Virus record (IMG/VR): IMGVR_UViG_3300042516_003042
Span: 1 to 59,013 of that record
Source: a virus
Length of the DNA stretch: 59,013 bases
Reading direction: 5' to 3' (one strand)
Shown here: in pieces, positions 20,700-30,133 of the stretch
Position numbering within the stretch: the first letter of the stretch is position 1
Layout: each line of letters opens with the position of its first letter
Position numbers and translations under genes: made by a program
Notes under the pieces: generated by a model
The model's input: only the letters and a program-made list of their open reading frames with translations
Told to the model about the DNA's origin: nothing
The model's database searches: none

Positions 20700-21793
20700 T
20701 AGTTAACTATTTTAAATAAATATTCGTCTATAAAATATACTGTACTACTCGATATTATCGACTTAAATTGAAACTTATAGAATCGTTCAGGATATAATAC
20801 TGATGTAGAAAAATCGAAATAGTTTCCTGCTGTGTTACATGCTAATTTTGTATACTCGCTATAGTCAACAATAACTTCATTAGTATGACCATCAAGTATT
20901 CTATAATATGATTGTGTAGGTAACGCATATACAGTACCATATGAAGGATTCTGACTAAATGTTCTTTTTGGATACATCGGTCTTGACTTAACGAATACTC
21001 TAACTATTGAATCGGTTGTATATTCTCCCTTAAATCCATCTAAATATATAATAGGTTGATCGTTAATAGATATAGCAGGTAATGATCCAGAATTAAATTG
21101 AGTTACATTGTCCCATTGTATAAATAATTGCGGACTATATACAGTATGTGTATCTGAACTATAGAATTGCAGATTTGTACCTGGTAATACTTCTGGTGAT
21201 AGTATATTTCCTAATCGTACTATAAATCCATTATTAAGATAATTCGATGCTTCCCAATCTTCTACTATTGATGATACATTTACATTCACATCATTATCTT
21301 CCTTAAATGTAAATGATTGTGTTGCTTGCGATGCTGTATACCAAGTTCCTCCACCAGGATTGGAATAATATGAACCTGTAGTGCCTATTGGAAAACTACC
21401 TGTTGCCCATACTGTACCTACTTCTCCTGCTCTATATGTCCAGGTAGCCCCTCCTGATAATTCTGCATCAGCAAATTTTCCTGTTCCGTTGGTCCAAGAA
21501 TCTGATATTGCTCCAACAACAATTGAATATTCTAACGGTACCTGTGATGTTTGTACTGTATTTAGTTTTAATGACGCTGACCAAGTTGCATTACTTGCTG
21601 TGTGATTAGATACATAATCTAAAGTCTCTAAAATTTCTGATTGGTTAAAGTATATTAACGCTCTAGATTCTGCATAGCTACCTGTGCTATATGCAACCTT
21701 TTGTAGTTCTAATATCTCATCTAATCCGGTGTTCTTATTCGGATAATCTTCGTATATTGTAGCGTCTTTATATGGGGTCAATGCTATTATCAT
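20699..21793 (-). CDS. Tail protein with DNRLRE-like beta domain, 364 aa
   Basis: The opening ALTPYKDATIYEDYPNKNTG is typical of DNRLRE (disaggregatase-related) beta-sandwich domains, and the 200 residues after it keep that pattern (RALIYFNQSEI, VNVSSIVEDW, NNGFIVRLGN, FYSSDTHTVYSPQLFIQW). In large phages such domains occur in virion proteins that contact carbohydrate or protein. The C-terminal part is unassigned. It follows the gp6-like gene after 4 bp and is coupled to the next gene by a one-base overlap. Confidence 0.78.
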   Translation of the reverse strand: MIIALTPYKDATIYEDYPNKNTGLDEILELQKVAYSTGSYAESRALIYFNQSEILETLDYVSNHTASNATWSASLKLNTVQTSQVPLEYSIVVGAISDSWTNGTGKFADAELSGGATWTYRAGEVGTVWATGSFPIGTTGSYYSNPGGGTWYTASQATQSFTFKEDNDVNVNVSSIVEDWEASNYLNNGFIVRLGNILSPEVLPGTNLQFYSSDTHTVYSPQLFIQWDNVTQFNSGSLPAISINDQPIIYLDGFKGEYTTDSIVRVFVKSRPMYPKRTFSQNPSYGTVYALPTQSYYRILDGHTNEVIVDYSEYTKLACNTAGNYFDFSTSVLYPERFYKFQFKSIISSSTVYFIDEYLFKIVN

Positions 21794-21797
21794 AATA

Positions 21798-23681
21798 TTA
21801 TAGGCTTATTACACGACCTTTTATGTCGTTATTTGGATATTTTATTTCGAAGATACTAGGGTCCATTGATGGATAGATCACACCATTTCTAGTACTACCC
21901 CCATCTTGTGTAGACATAGGATAAATATTTTCTGAATATCCTAATTCTTTATTTGCTATATTATTTATTGATACTCTAGGTACAGTTTGTACACCATCCA
22001 CTCTATCTAATAAAGTATATATTTTTGATATAATAATAGGTTGATTTATTTGCCATTTTTTAATATCAAAATATTGTTTTAATGTATCAATACATTTTAT
22101 CAATACTTCGTTAGAATTAAATTCCGGTAAAGTTATTATATCAAATTCTATACCGAAATTAATAATGAATGCATCTGTAATATTGATTGCATCTGTTAAC
22201 ATTCTATATGGCGTTAAATAATTCTTTAAGTTTTCTTTAACTGCGTTATTAAGTACTGTTAATGTACCATCTGAATTGTATCCTAAAGTATATAAATTTA
22301 ATGCTAATGGATTGGCAACTGCTTGATTTGTCTGTTGATTAACCTGCACATCTTGTATAACATAAGCTTTTGATATAGCTCCAAATTTCGGAGGCATAGA
22401 ATATGCTCTAATTATATAATCTTGATCGGTAACTGCTCTACTTTGTGCGGCAAAAAATGCTAATGTATTATTTCTAACATCATCTTCTGATTCACCATCT
22501 TTACCTCCTGATGCAGGATTTGGATTAGTACAAGCAACCGACGCCTTAAGTTGATTTACTAAATTTGCATTTAGTCCAGAATCGTTTATATCAAAATTTA
22601 ATTCTATGATCTGATCTAAATCAAAAGCTGGTACGTTGGATTCTATCCCACCACCTGTAGTATACCTAACTGTTAATACTGTATTAGCTGGTGCTAATCC
22701 ATAACTTTTAGTATACATAAAGTTTGATGGATCTATAGGAAAGTCATACATTAACTGTAAACTTGGTAGTCCGGAACCTACATTATCTGGATTAGGTATT
22801 ATTTCTTCATCCAAATCAGCAGATATGCCCGCTCCGAATTGTATCTCTAAAGTCCCATCAGTTCTAAATCTTGTAATAAATCGTCTGGCTGTTTTTCTCA
22901 ATTTCAGCAAATATGGAACTGGTGTATTATATTGTGATAATACCGGGTCATTCTGTACTACATTTGCTATAGTTTCAAATATTGTATCCTGTGCTAAATT
23001 TGGAACTTCATACCAATTATTATTATCAGAATCAATAATGTCTACTAGCTCAATAATATTTTCTGTATTCAATAGTATTCTATCGAAACGTTTAGGATCT
23101 GTAAATGTGTATGTTGCTGTTTGAATATTGCCTGCAACAGCTTTAACTGATTTCTTTAATAGGTAATATTCAATTTGATTAGTTACATCATTAATTTGAT
23201 ATGCACTCACATTTGCATTAGGATCGTTCTCTAAAGTTTTAAAATTAACAGTCTCTAATGTTCTAAATTCTGCAGTAGATGATTTAGATTTAACCACCAT
23301 TCCTGATGATATTGTTAGTGCGTAACTCCAATCAGGAACTACAGTACTTCCGCTTACTACCGATGGTAATAATTGAAATACATCTATATCTACCGAACTT
23401 GCTATCTTATTTTTTACTTTATAACCTAAAGATTGTGCTAATGAGTATAGATTCGTCTTTTCTTCAGCGGTTACTAATAAAGACTCTTTTATTTGCTTAT
23501 CAGTATAAAAACTTAGAACATCACCTACATAAGATGACATTTCCAAAAATAACATACCTGGTGATGATTCATTAAAATCGGTATATGTGTTTGGGAAATA
23601 GTTCTTTGTAAATTCAATTAAGTTTGTTCTTAATTGAGTAAAGTCTTTTCCTAAATATTTTACATCTGTTGTATTAGCCAT
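21798..23681 (-). CDS. Baseplate wedge protein, T4 gp6-like, 627 aa
   Basis: The N-terminal 130 residues have the gp6/baseplate-J signature: KYLGKDFTQLRTNLIEFTK, FNESSPGMLFLEMSSYVGDVLSFYTDKQ and a following LYSLAQSLGYKVKN. Length is close to T4 gp6 (660). In T4 two gp6 copies per wedge form the continuous inner ring of the baseplate; the same role is expected. It shares one base with the gp25-like gene before it, an order conserved in many T4-like phages. Confidence 0.9.
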   Translation of the reverse strand: MANTTDVKYLGKDFTQLRTNLIEFTKNYFPNTYTDFNESSPGMLFLEMSSYVGDVLSFYTDKQIKESLLVTAEEKTNLYSLAQSLGYKVKNKIASSVDIDVFQLLPSVVSGSTVVPDWSYALTISSGMVVKSKSSTAEFRTLETVNFKTLENDPNANVSAYQINDVTNQIEYYLLKKSVKAVAGNIQTATYTFTDPKRFDRILLNTENIIELVDIIDSDNNNWYEVPNLAQDTIFETIANVVQNDPVLSQYNTPVPYLLKLRKTARRFITRFRTDGTLEIQFGAGISADLDEEIIPNPDNVGSGLPSLQLMYDFPIDPSNFMYTKSYGLAPANTVLTVRYTTGGGIESNVPAFDLDQIIELNFDINDSGLNANLVNQLKASVACTNPNPASGGKDGESEDDVRNNTLAFFAAQSRAVTDQDYIIRAYSMPPKFGAISKAYVIQDVQVNQQTNQAVANPLALNLYTLGYNSDGTLTVLNNAVKENLKNYLTPYRMLTDAINITDAFIINFGIEFDIITLPEFNSNEVLIKCIDTLKQYFDIKKWQINQPIIISKIYTLLDRVDGVQTVPRVSINNIANKELGYSENIYPMSTQDGGSTRNGVIYPSMDPSIFEIKYPNNDIKGRVISL

Positions 23682-24148
23682 TATTCCACAGTTATTGTTG
23701 ATGGTGTTACTGTTATTGTTATCGGTGTACTAGCTCCATTTTCAGTAACTTGAACTGTTAGACTTATTTGTAATATATGTCCGATAGGTTCAGATTCGTA
23801 TTTAGAATTTTGAGACACCGTTAATTCATTTATAATTATATACGGCAACCAAAAAGCTATATCTGCGGAAATCCCATCTCGTAATATATTAGGTAGATCT
23901 TCAGTATTTTGTTCAAATAATGAATCGTATATGTCAGTACCGAAAGATGGCTGCATATATCTTTCACCTTTTCTAGTAAGTAAAAGATTTTTCAAATTTG
24001 AAATAGCTTGTTCTTCTGTTGTATACGATAAGTCAAATAAGTTACCTGTTTTACCAGAAAATGGTAATTTAATACCGACCGCAGTATTCATTGGTCGTAT
24101 AGCATCATTTGTATTTATAGGTAATATCTGCCTTATTCTTCTGGCCAT
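23681..24148 (-). CDS. Baseplate wedge protein, gp25/GPW family, 155 aa
   Basis: Recognised from IKLPFSGKTGNLFDLSYTTEEQAISNLKNLLLTRKGERYMQPSFG, the core of the gp25/gpW family (quoted in part: KNLLLTRKGERYMQPSFG). These small proteins nucleate wedge assembly and are shared by phage tails and type VI secretion systems. The gene lies between the gp5-like hub region and gp6-like gene, as expected, and overlaps gp6 by one base. Confidence 0.92.
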   Translation of the reverse strand: MARRIRQILPINTNDAIRPMNTAVGIKLPFSGKTGNLFDLSYTTEEQAISNLKNLLLTRKGERYMQPSFGTDIYDSLFEQNTEDLPNILRDGISADIAFWLPYIIINELTVSQNSKYESEPIGHILQISLTVQVTENGASTPITITVTPSTITVE

Positions 24149-24149
24149 C

Positions 24150-24581
24150 TTATTTTATTCCTCGTTTTTTATCAATCGCCTTCATTAATGAACTATAATC
24201 TTTAGTTAATGCTTGAGCAACATCAGGAGCTACCTGTTCAATTTGATCAATATTCATACCATCAGGAGCTGCATTTATTATACCTGGAGTATTATGCCCC
24301 ATAAATGATGCACCATTATATTCCATAGTTGGCCACTCCTCAAATCCAACAGGAGCGCCACCTCTTTGTATTGGGTCTGTCGTTTCTAATAGACTTTGCA
24401 GTATTTCGTTTTTAAATTTTTGTGTTTTTGATACAACTGGTTTAGTTTGTACTGGTTGCTGTCTAACTACTGGTTGTTGTGTTCCTTCGGATAATACCCT
24501 ACTTACCTCAGATCTTACAGCTTTTGTAACTTCCTCTCGAATGATTAGTCGTAGTGCAGATATAAATTCTTTTGATTTCAT
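24150..24581 (-). CDS. Conserved T4-like baseplate-region protein, 143 aa
   Basis: Basic, helical N-terminus (LRLIIREEVTKAVRSEVSRVL), a proline- and glutamine-rich linker (about 36-50), and a C-terminal DYSSLMKAIDKKRGIK tail. I recognise no domain. It sits between the gp5-like spike gene and the gp25-like gene with gaps of 21 and 1 bp. The linker suggests a tethering or assembly protein; function unknown. Confidence 0.72.
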   Translation of the reverse strand: MKSKEFISALRLIIREEVTKAVRSEVSRVLSEGTQQPVVRQQPVQTKPVVSKTQKFKNEILQSLLETTDPIQRGGAPVGFEEWPTMEYNGASFMGHNTPGIINAAPDGMNIDQIEQVAPDVAQALTKDYSSLMKAIDKKRGIK

Positions 24582-24602
24582 ACTATCGTTTTTAATAATT
24601 AT

Positions 24603-25760
24603 TTACTTTGATTGTTTTGTGAATGATATTTGACTTAAGTTATTTTGAAATTGATTTTTTAGTGCAACAATTTTTGGCCATAATGGTGATTGATCTAATG
24701 GTGATGATGGGCCAACTGCTGTTATTGCAGTTAATTTACCTATAGCATCTATTAGTTGTTCCATCCAATCTTTCATTTTATTACCCATAATTAATGGCTC
24801 ATCAGCATTTTTGCCTAATAAAATTTTAGTAGCACTCATTTCAATATTTTTTTGTGCATCTAATGATATAGCATCGGCTGATGACAATCCTATTCCTTTT
24901 TTAGCAAATGCTATTATTTCATTTTGTGTTGAATTAAACACTACTCTGCCTGACGATATTAATATTTGCTTACCTCCAAACTTTTGACCTTTATCCCATG
25001 AATCTAAACTTTGATTCTTAATCGAATCAGTAACACTTGATCCTGGTGTAAAGTTTAATGCTTGGGTGCTTTGTAATGTAATTATAGAATCATCTTTAGT
25101 AAAATCTTCAGTAATAAAATCATTTACTTTATTAGTATTTTGTGTAGGTTTAGATGCTCGTAATATTAACATAGGATCACCCTCTGTACCATCGCCTTTC
25201 TGCCAATTAGCATTTTTAGTATATACATTAGTAGATTTTAATGTGCTAGTTAATCTAATACTATTACCGAATCTACCCTCAATTAATACATCACCAACGT
25301 AAGGTTGTATAGCTTTTACATTTCTTGATTCAGGAAATTTACTATCTATTTTTGCTTGTTGTTGTTTTTTAGTACTACCTGCTCCGGTAGTTTGATATGA
25401 TTGAGCATTTCCTCCTCCTTCATTTCTAGTCTCAACTTCATTTACATTAGGTATAGAATTGTGATGTACACTACCTTGAAGATTTATTATTCCTAAATAG
25501 TACATTTCTTCATTAGAACTTATACCACTCGCATAACTACCTATAGTACTTAATAATAAGACTGTTTCACCTTCTAGAGGTGGTTGTTTCATATTTGAAA
25601 ATAACGGTCTTGCAAAAACTTCTCGTTGCGAGCTATACCCATCCAATATTAATGCTGATACATAAAAAGTATTTTCAGGCTTATCATCTTTGTAGTAAGT
25701 CTGTTTAACTTTAGCTGGTATCAATTGGAGCGATTCTCCTTTTATATTAAATAGAGACAT
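24603..25760 (-). CDS. Baseplate hub/central spike protein, gp5-like, 385 aa
   Basis: The N-terminal half has the OB-fold layout of gp5/gpV spike proteins: RPLFSNMKQPPLEGETVLLL, YYLGIINLQGSVHHNSIPN, then GDVLIEGRFGNSIRLTS and DPMLILRASKP. The C-terminal part (LSSADAISLDAQKNIEMSATKILLG) resembles the beta-helical needle. I see no lysozyme domain between them, unlike T4 gp5. It would form the membrane-piercing tip. The start overlaps the 144-residue gene by 14 bp. Confidence 0.85.
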   Translation of the reverse strand: MSLFNIKGESLQLIPAKVKQTYYKDDKPENTFYVSALILDGYSSQREVFARPLFSNMKQPPLEGETVLLLSTIGSYASGISSNEEMYYLGIINLQGSVHHNSIPNVNEVETRNEGGGNAQSYQTTGAGSTKKQQQAKIDSKFPESRNVKAIQPYVGDVLIEGRFGNSIRLTSTLKSTNVYTKNANWQKGDGTEGDPMLILRASKPTQNTNKVNDFITEDFTKDDSIITLQSTQALNFTPGSSVTDSIKNQSLDSWDKGQKFGGKQILISSGRVVFNSTQNEIIAFAKKGIGLSSADAISLDAQKNIEMSATKILLGKNADEPLIMGNKMKDWMEQLIDAIGKLTAITAVGPSSPLDQSPLWPKIVALKNQFQNNLSQISFTKQSK

Positions 25761-26181
25761 CTTCTTCTAAATCTTGTTGATATAAATTTATACTCTTTTG
25801 TTCGTGTTGTATATTCTGTATGGTATTTGAAACTACCGATTCACTATTTTCAATACTAGAAATTTCGTTTAGTAACTGTCGTTTTTCTTCATCGGTTAAT
25901 CCATAGTCGCCCATTTCAGGATTTGATTTTGCTGCAGCAGTCATTAGTCGTTGTGCAACAGCAGCCAATTTTACTAGATGCTCATCATTTTTAACTCCTA
26001 TTTCTAAGTACTCTTTAATTAATGGCACTATTATTGTTGCATCACCTATATTTTTAATCAATGGCTTAAGTTCAGCAATGAGTAGATTAACTTGCCTATC
26101 TTTCTTTTTAGAGTTATCATAAATATCTTTTAATATGTCGCTAAAAGATTTACCTTTAAATAGTTCTCCGTGAATGTCCAT
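25747..26181 (-). CDS. Conserved small protein next to spike and sigma genes, 144 aa
   Basis: Helical, acidic protein starting MDIHGELFKGKSFSDILKDIYDNS. From memory, similar proteins occur in T4-like myoviruses of aquatic bacteria next to hub genes, but I cannot name a function. It overlaps the gp5-like gene (14 bp) and the sigma-factor gene (26 bp), so the three are tightly coupled. A TATTTAT motif lies 8 nt upstream of its ATG, inside the end of the sigma gene. Confidence 0.75.
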   Translation of the reverse strand: MDIHGELFKGKSFSDILKDIYDNSKKKDRQVNLLIAELKPLIKNIGDATIIVPLIKEYLEIGVKNDEHLVKLAAVAQRLMTAAAKSNPEMGDYGLTDEEKRQLLNEISSIENSESVVSNTIQNIQHEQKSINLYQQDLEEDVSI

Positions 26182-26965
26182 TTTTATTTATAAATATATT
26201 ACTTGATAAATATTTTGTTTCTAACTTTCCTGTTTTAGACCAATTAACAAATATATCCTTGTATAACATTTCTACTCGTTTGAGTATTTTCGTTATATCT
26301 TGCGTCTTATCTTCACCAGAACGCTCTTTAATTAAAATATATAAGGCTTTCTTATTGAATACCTCAATATTTTCTCTAGTTTTAAATAGTTCTAATATTG
26401 AATCTGCTATTAAACATTCGGTTTGTGTTTCAAATAGTCGTACTTTAGTGACTTTAGTATTTTTCTTATTCATAACATCCATTGTAAATTGAGTCATATT
26501 CTCCTCAGTAAAATCAATAAATAGATCCATAAATTCTTTATCGTCTTCTAGTTTATTTGCTCTAGAAATTTCGTTTGCTATCTGCCTAGTGTCATCAACA
26601 ACAAGTAAATCATCTGTGTTTTTTGCAGTATAATAGTTTCCATTATTTTCATTAATTAAATAATTTTTTGCTACTATCGAAAAATAACTAAATGCTTTAC
26701 CTTTGCCTGCAGTAAATTTATTGATTTTTTCTATTAAATGGGCAACTGTTTCATGCTTTACATCTTCATATGGTATATCAAAATGATAAAACTTAAATCT
26801 ATGAATTAAATTTTCTGCTAATTTATTAAACGCATATTTTAAATGCTGTTCATATATTTTATTTCGTTCACTATCATCAGAACTAATATTATAGTCTATA
26901 ATAGCTTGTTCTGTTACATCTGTAAAGTAATATTTACTACTATTCGGGGACGCTTTTCTAGGCAT
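26156..26965 (-). CDS. Late-transcription sigma factor, T4 gp55-like, 269 aa
   Basis: Residues 70-110 match sigma-70 region 2 as it appears in gp55: YEDVKHETVAHLIEKINKF, GKAFSYFSIVAKNYLINEN. Region 4 is not recognisable, as is usual for phage late sigma factors, which need a sliding-clamp co-activator. It would direct host RNA polymerase to late promoters of the structural genes to its left. It overlaps the membrane-protein gene upstream by 8 bp and the 144-residue gene downstream by 26 bp. Confidence 0.85.
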   Translation of the reverse strand: MPRKASPNSSKYYFTDVTEQAIIDYNISSDDSERNKIYEQHLKYAFNKLAENLIHRFKFYHFDIPYEDVKHETVAHLIEKINKFTAGKGKAFSYFSIVAKNYLINENNGNYYTAKNTDDLLVVDDTRQIANEISRANKLEDDKEFMDLFIDFTEENMTQFTMDVMNKKNTKVTKVRLFETQTECLIADSILELFKTRENIEVFNKKALYILIKERSGEDKTQDITKILKRVEMLYKDIFVNWSKTGKLETKYLSSNIFINKNGHSRRTI

Positions 26966-27266
26966 TTTGGTCTGTTTTGTTATATTCTAAAATGAACTGT
27001 AATAGTTCTTCGTTTAATTTTTTTATTTCTTTGAATGCGAAACCAACCTCATCATCAGCTTCAAATGACCCTCGTTGATCAATAACTGATAATTGTTCTA
27101 TAGTTTCTTCCATTTTTAATTTTACATTGATAAGTTTTGACTCTACCAATTGAATAGTTTCTTCGTAATATTCCTCTATAACTTCTTCTCTTCGTATTAG
27201 CTTATATATAAAATATGAAGTCGCAATGCTGTATGCGGATAGTATTATAATTGCAGTAATTTCCAT
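26958..27266 (-). CDS. Small membrane-anchored coiled-coil protein, 102 aa
   Basis: An N-terminal transmembrane helix (AIIILSAYSIATSYFIYKLI) is followed by an acidic, helical tail (EEVIEEYYEETIQLVESKLIN...). The layout suggests an inner-membrane anchor with a cytoplasmic coiled coil. No family is recognised. It lies 6 bp after the HD-domain gene and overlaps the sigma-factor gene. Confidence 0.72.
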   Translation of the reverse strand: MEITAIIILSAYSIATSYFIYKLIRREEVIEEYYEETIQLVESKLINVKLKMEETIEQLSVIDQRGSFEADDEVGFAFKEIKKLNEELLQFILEYNKTDQNA

Positions 27267-27272
27267 AATAAA

Positions 27273-28034
27273 TTAATTAAATAAATCATCAAAAGCTTTT
27301 TTCAAATTGTCATCAGCAAGTGGTGTAGTAGTCTTCTTTATAGAAGATTTTACAGTAGCATTGCTATTGCTAGTAACCGGAACAGACCCATTTGTTACTT
27401 TCCATCTATCATATTCAATAATTGATGCCATATGATCTGCATGATGCATAATTAATGGTAAACAATTTTTTAATTTTGCATCTGCTGTTCTGGAAATAAA
27501 ATATGGTTTGTTAGCATCATCATATAAACCATCATGAATCTTAATTGCTAGATATTCGTTCCAGGTAACTGGAATATTATAATGTTGTAGTAAATATAAC
27601 GACAAATCAGGAACCATTGTAAATGGATTATTAGGATTATGTGTATAGATTTTACCTTGATGTTTTCTATGCCATTCAGAATTATTGAATATATAGATTT
27701 CATTACCATTACCAGGAAATCCTACTTTACCTAAGTCATGATGGAATGCTGCAAATACTAATTCCTCTTTAGTAAATCCTGATACATCTACTCCCATTTT
27801 TGCCCATAACTCATACAATTCCATTGCACATTTATGTACTCTGATAATATGATCTACATATCCGCCCGGGAACGCATTATGATAATGTTCCACACCGGAT
27901 GCTGGCATAGATACTATACGATCTTCTAGTTCTTTATACATAACCAATAAAGCGCTAGCTCTATCCGGAAATTCTGTTTCTATTAATTCTAGAAACTTAT
28001 TCCAGTTATCTACAATTTGTTGTTCTGTTAACAT
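27273..28034 (-). CDS. HD-domain phosphohydrolase, 253 aa
   Basis: HD-superfamily metal site: H in FPGGYVDHIIRVHKC, the doublet in FAAFHHDLGKVG, and later HH and D residues (MHHADHMAS, IKIHDGLYDD). HD enzymes hydrolyse nucleotides or phosphodiesters; phage members may clear or recycle nucleotides or counter nucleotide signals. The substrate cannot be read from the sequence. The C-terminal 35 residues are a Ser/Thr/Lys-rich tail. It lies between the ClpP-like and membrane-protein genes. Confidence 0.82.
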   Translation of the reverse strand: MLTEQQIVDNWNKFLELIETEFPDRASALLVMYKELEDRIVSMPASGVEHYHNAFPGGYVDHIIRVHKCAMELYELWAKMGVDVSGFTKEELVFAAFHHDLGKVGFPGNGNEIYIFNNSEWHRKHQGKIYTHNPNNPFTMVPDLSLYLLQHYNIPVTWNEYLAIKIHDGLYDDANKPYFISRTADAKLKNCLPLIMHHADHMASIIEYDRWKVTNGSVPVTSNSNATVKSSIKKTTTPLADDNLKKAFDDLFN

Positions 28035-28050
28035 AACTTATTTATTTTGT

Positions 28051-28701
28051 TTATATAATTTGATCAATAACTCCTAACTCAACAGCCTTTTCAGCTGTCA
28101 TATAAAAGTCTTTTCTTGCTACCTTTTCCCAATACTCTTTCTTTTGCGTAGTATATTGTGCTAATAAGTTATACATAATCATATCTAATTCATCAACATG
28201 ATTAGCATTAACTTTTATATCTGTAGCTGTTCCTGAATTTGATGTACTTAATTCATGTACCATAATAAATGTATATTTACTTGCTGCGCGTATACCTGTT
28301 GTACAAGCTAATAATAAAGCTGCAGCTGAACAAGCTCTACCACGAGCTATAATATTGACCTTTACAGATAATGAATGAATATAATCAATAATACCTAATG
28401 CTTCATATACATCACCACCATCTGAATTTAAAACTATTGTTATTGGTGTATCATCATTTTCTGCTCTTTGGCTTAATATTAACCTAATCTTCATTATGAT
28501 ATCAAATAATGTACCTAATATTATATCACCCTGTATAAAAATTACTGATTCTTCTAGACTAACACCATATTCAATCTCGTTATAAATTGACCAATCATCT
28601 GGAACGATAACCGATTCTTCTGTTGATTCGACAGATATAGGTTGATTAGGTTGAATCAACTTGTCTTCATATAATAGGTCCTTCTTATTCATAATTAACA
28701 T
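28051..28701 (-). CDS. clpP: ClpP-like serine protease, 216 aa
   Basis: Typical ClpP/crotonase-fold elements: ITIVLNSDGGDVYEALGIIDYI (90-107), nucleophile Ser125 in RGRACSAAALLLA, and His149 in YTFIMVHELS. A third residue near Asp170-Asp173 would complete the triad. Length matches ClpP. It may act in prohead processing, as ClpP-type proteases do in some phages, or borrow a host Clp ATPase. No head genes are visible beside it, so the role is open. ATGs at codons 1 and 4 are both possible starts. Confidence 0.85.
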   Translation of the reverse strand: MLIMNKKDLLYEDKLIQPNQPISVESTEESVIVPDDWSIYNEIEYGVSLEESVIFIQGDIILGTLFDIIMKIRLILSQRAENDDTPITIVLNSDGGDVYEALGIIDYIHSLSVKVNIIARGRACSAAALLLACTTGIRAASKYTFIMVHELSTSNSGTATDIKVNANHVDELDMIMYNLLAQYTTQKKEYWEKVARKDFYMTAEKAVELGVIDQII

Positions 28702-28745
28702 GAATATAATAATTTAAAATCGTATATACAAATCTTTTTAAAGAA

Positions 28746-29789
28746 TTATCTTACATCACCATATAATCTAGGAGCCGGTGGTTGATATATGGGAGTAGGC
28801 TCTTCTAATTTCTTTTCTAACTCAGCAAATATTGTGGTATCAAATGGGTCAGGTTCAATATTTGGTTTTGATATATCGCGTATAACATCAGTGTCATTAA
28901 GGGGCTTAGTATTAATATTAATATCCGGTATAATATCTTCTTTATTTTTATCGTCATACCCATCTTTGATATATACAAACTCATTATCATGTTTTTCTGC
29001 ACTTAAGTTATTAAATACCAATAACAATGCTATAGCTAAAGGATCAAACACTATAATAAATAAAAGAATTAGTACTGATACTATAATATCAATATCAATA
29101 TTTGTAACTTTAGCTACATACATTAACGGCCCTAATTCATTTGCAGATTCATTTGATAGCTTAGCTTTAGTAATTGATAATTGTATATTAGCACTACTAT
29201 CCATCAACATTAATCTGTCAGATTCTAAAGTTTCAATTTTTAACTGTAATAATTTAATATCAGAATCAAATTGTTTAGCAGTTTTAGATTGTGAATTGCT
29301 AACTGAAAATTTATTACTATCAAACGATTTATTAATTCTGTTTTCCGTATTATTGCGTAAAGTATATAGATTTTGCAATCTTTCGTTTAAGTTATCTATA
29401 TTCTTCTGAATAGCATTACTTTTATTATCAACCGTTAACTTTTGATTTTCAAAATAAGTTACTGAAGTATTTGATAATTCAAATTTATTTTTAGTTATCT
29501 GATAACCCGCAGTTAGAAATCCGTATATACCTAATGATGTTATTAACATTAGAATACATACGGCGGATGATAGATATATCTTTAAAGATAGTTTAGTAAC
29601 TTTCCAGAATCTATTCAAATACGATACAGTAACTAGTTTACCTAACTCTAATGTAGATGCCATTATTAAAATGGCAGTACCAGAACCGGCAAATAGCTTG
29701 GATAATCCAGTAATCGAAAAATATGCAGCGACACATGCTAATAATAATGATATTGCACCAACTGAATACTTAAGTACTGTTTTATTCAT
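28746..29789 (-). CDS. Multi-span membrane protein with central coiled coil, 347 aa
   Basis: About three N-terminal membrane segments (for example YSVGAISLLLACVAAYFSI, LSSAVCILMLITSLGIYGF), a helical stretch of about 130 residues, one more strong membrane segment (VSVLILLFIIVFDPLAIALLL) and a polar tail ending in Pro-rich sequence. No known family. The ATG overlaps the stop of the small gene at 29789-29959, so the two are co-translated. A role at the host inner membrane (superinfection exclusion, lysis timing) is possible but not supported directly. Confidence 0.75.
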   Translation of the reverse strand: MNKTVLKYSVGAISLLLACVAAYFSITGLSKLFAGSGTAILIMASTLELGKLVTVSYLNRFWKVTKLSLKIYLSSAVCILMLITSLGIYGFLTAGYQITKNKFELSNTSVTYFENQKLTVDNKSNAIQKNIDNLNERLQNLYTLRNNTENRINKSFDSNKFSVSNSQSKTAKQFDSDIKLLQLKIETLESDRLMLMDSSANIQLSITKAKLSNESANELGPLMYVAKVTNIDIDIIVSVLILLFIIVFDPLAIALLLVFNNLSAEKHDNEFVYIKDGYDDKNKEDIIPDININTKPLNDTDVIRDISKPNIEPDPFDTTIFAELEKKLEEPTPIYQPPAPRLYGDVR

Positions 29790-29959
29790 TACTCCAATTC
29801 TAATCTCTCAAGAGCTATTGATAAACCTTTAGTAATTTGATTTAATTTCAATAAAGCTTCGTGCTTAGAAATTGTTCCAGAATCAAAAGTTCTTTCTAAA
29901 CTTTGAATCATGTTAATTTGCTCTTCTAACTTTTTTACAATGAATTCTTTGTATCTCAT
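29789..29959 (-). CDS. Small helical protein, 56 aa
   Basis: Frame from ATG 29959 (MRYKEFIVKKLEEQINMIQS) to a TAA that shares a base with the next start codon. The sequence is entirely helix-compatible, charged and leucine-rich, consistent with a short coiled coil. No family is recognised. The tight coupling to the membrane protein with its own coiled coil suggests the two may interact; that is inference. Confidence 0.7.
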   Translation of the reverse strand: MRYKEFIVKKLEEQINMIQSLERTFDSGTISKHEALLKLNQITKGLSIALERLELE

Positions 29960-30121
29960 ATCTTAAATTTTATGTTTCCGTTGCATTATACTTCGTACTA
30001 CGTACTCGTATAAATATACAATTATATTTATTAATTAACTATCTTATTAATAATCAATTATTATAAATTACTTATTATTTAAACATTAATAATTAAAATA
30101 CATTAAATATAGTAAACTTTT
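29960..30121. other. Very AT-rich intergenic region, 162 bp
   Basis: No frame of note. It contains a broken palindrome around CGTACTACGTACTCG (about 29994-30008) and the leader of the transcript that starts at the candidate promoter near 30104-30133. Confidence 0.6.
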
Positions 30122-30133
30122 TCATAAAACAAA
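30104..30133 (-). promoter_or_regulatory. Candidate core promoter (TTTG-N18-TATATTTA)
   Basis: TTTG (30130-30133) and TATATTTA (30104-30111) are 18 nt apart, two less than in the other copies. It would drive the 56-residue and membrane-protein genes with a leader of about 145 nt. Confidence 0.4.
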
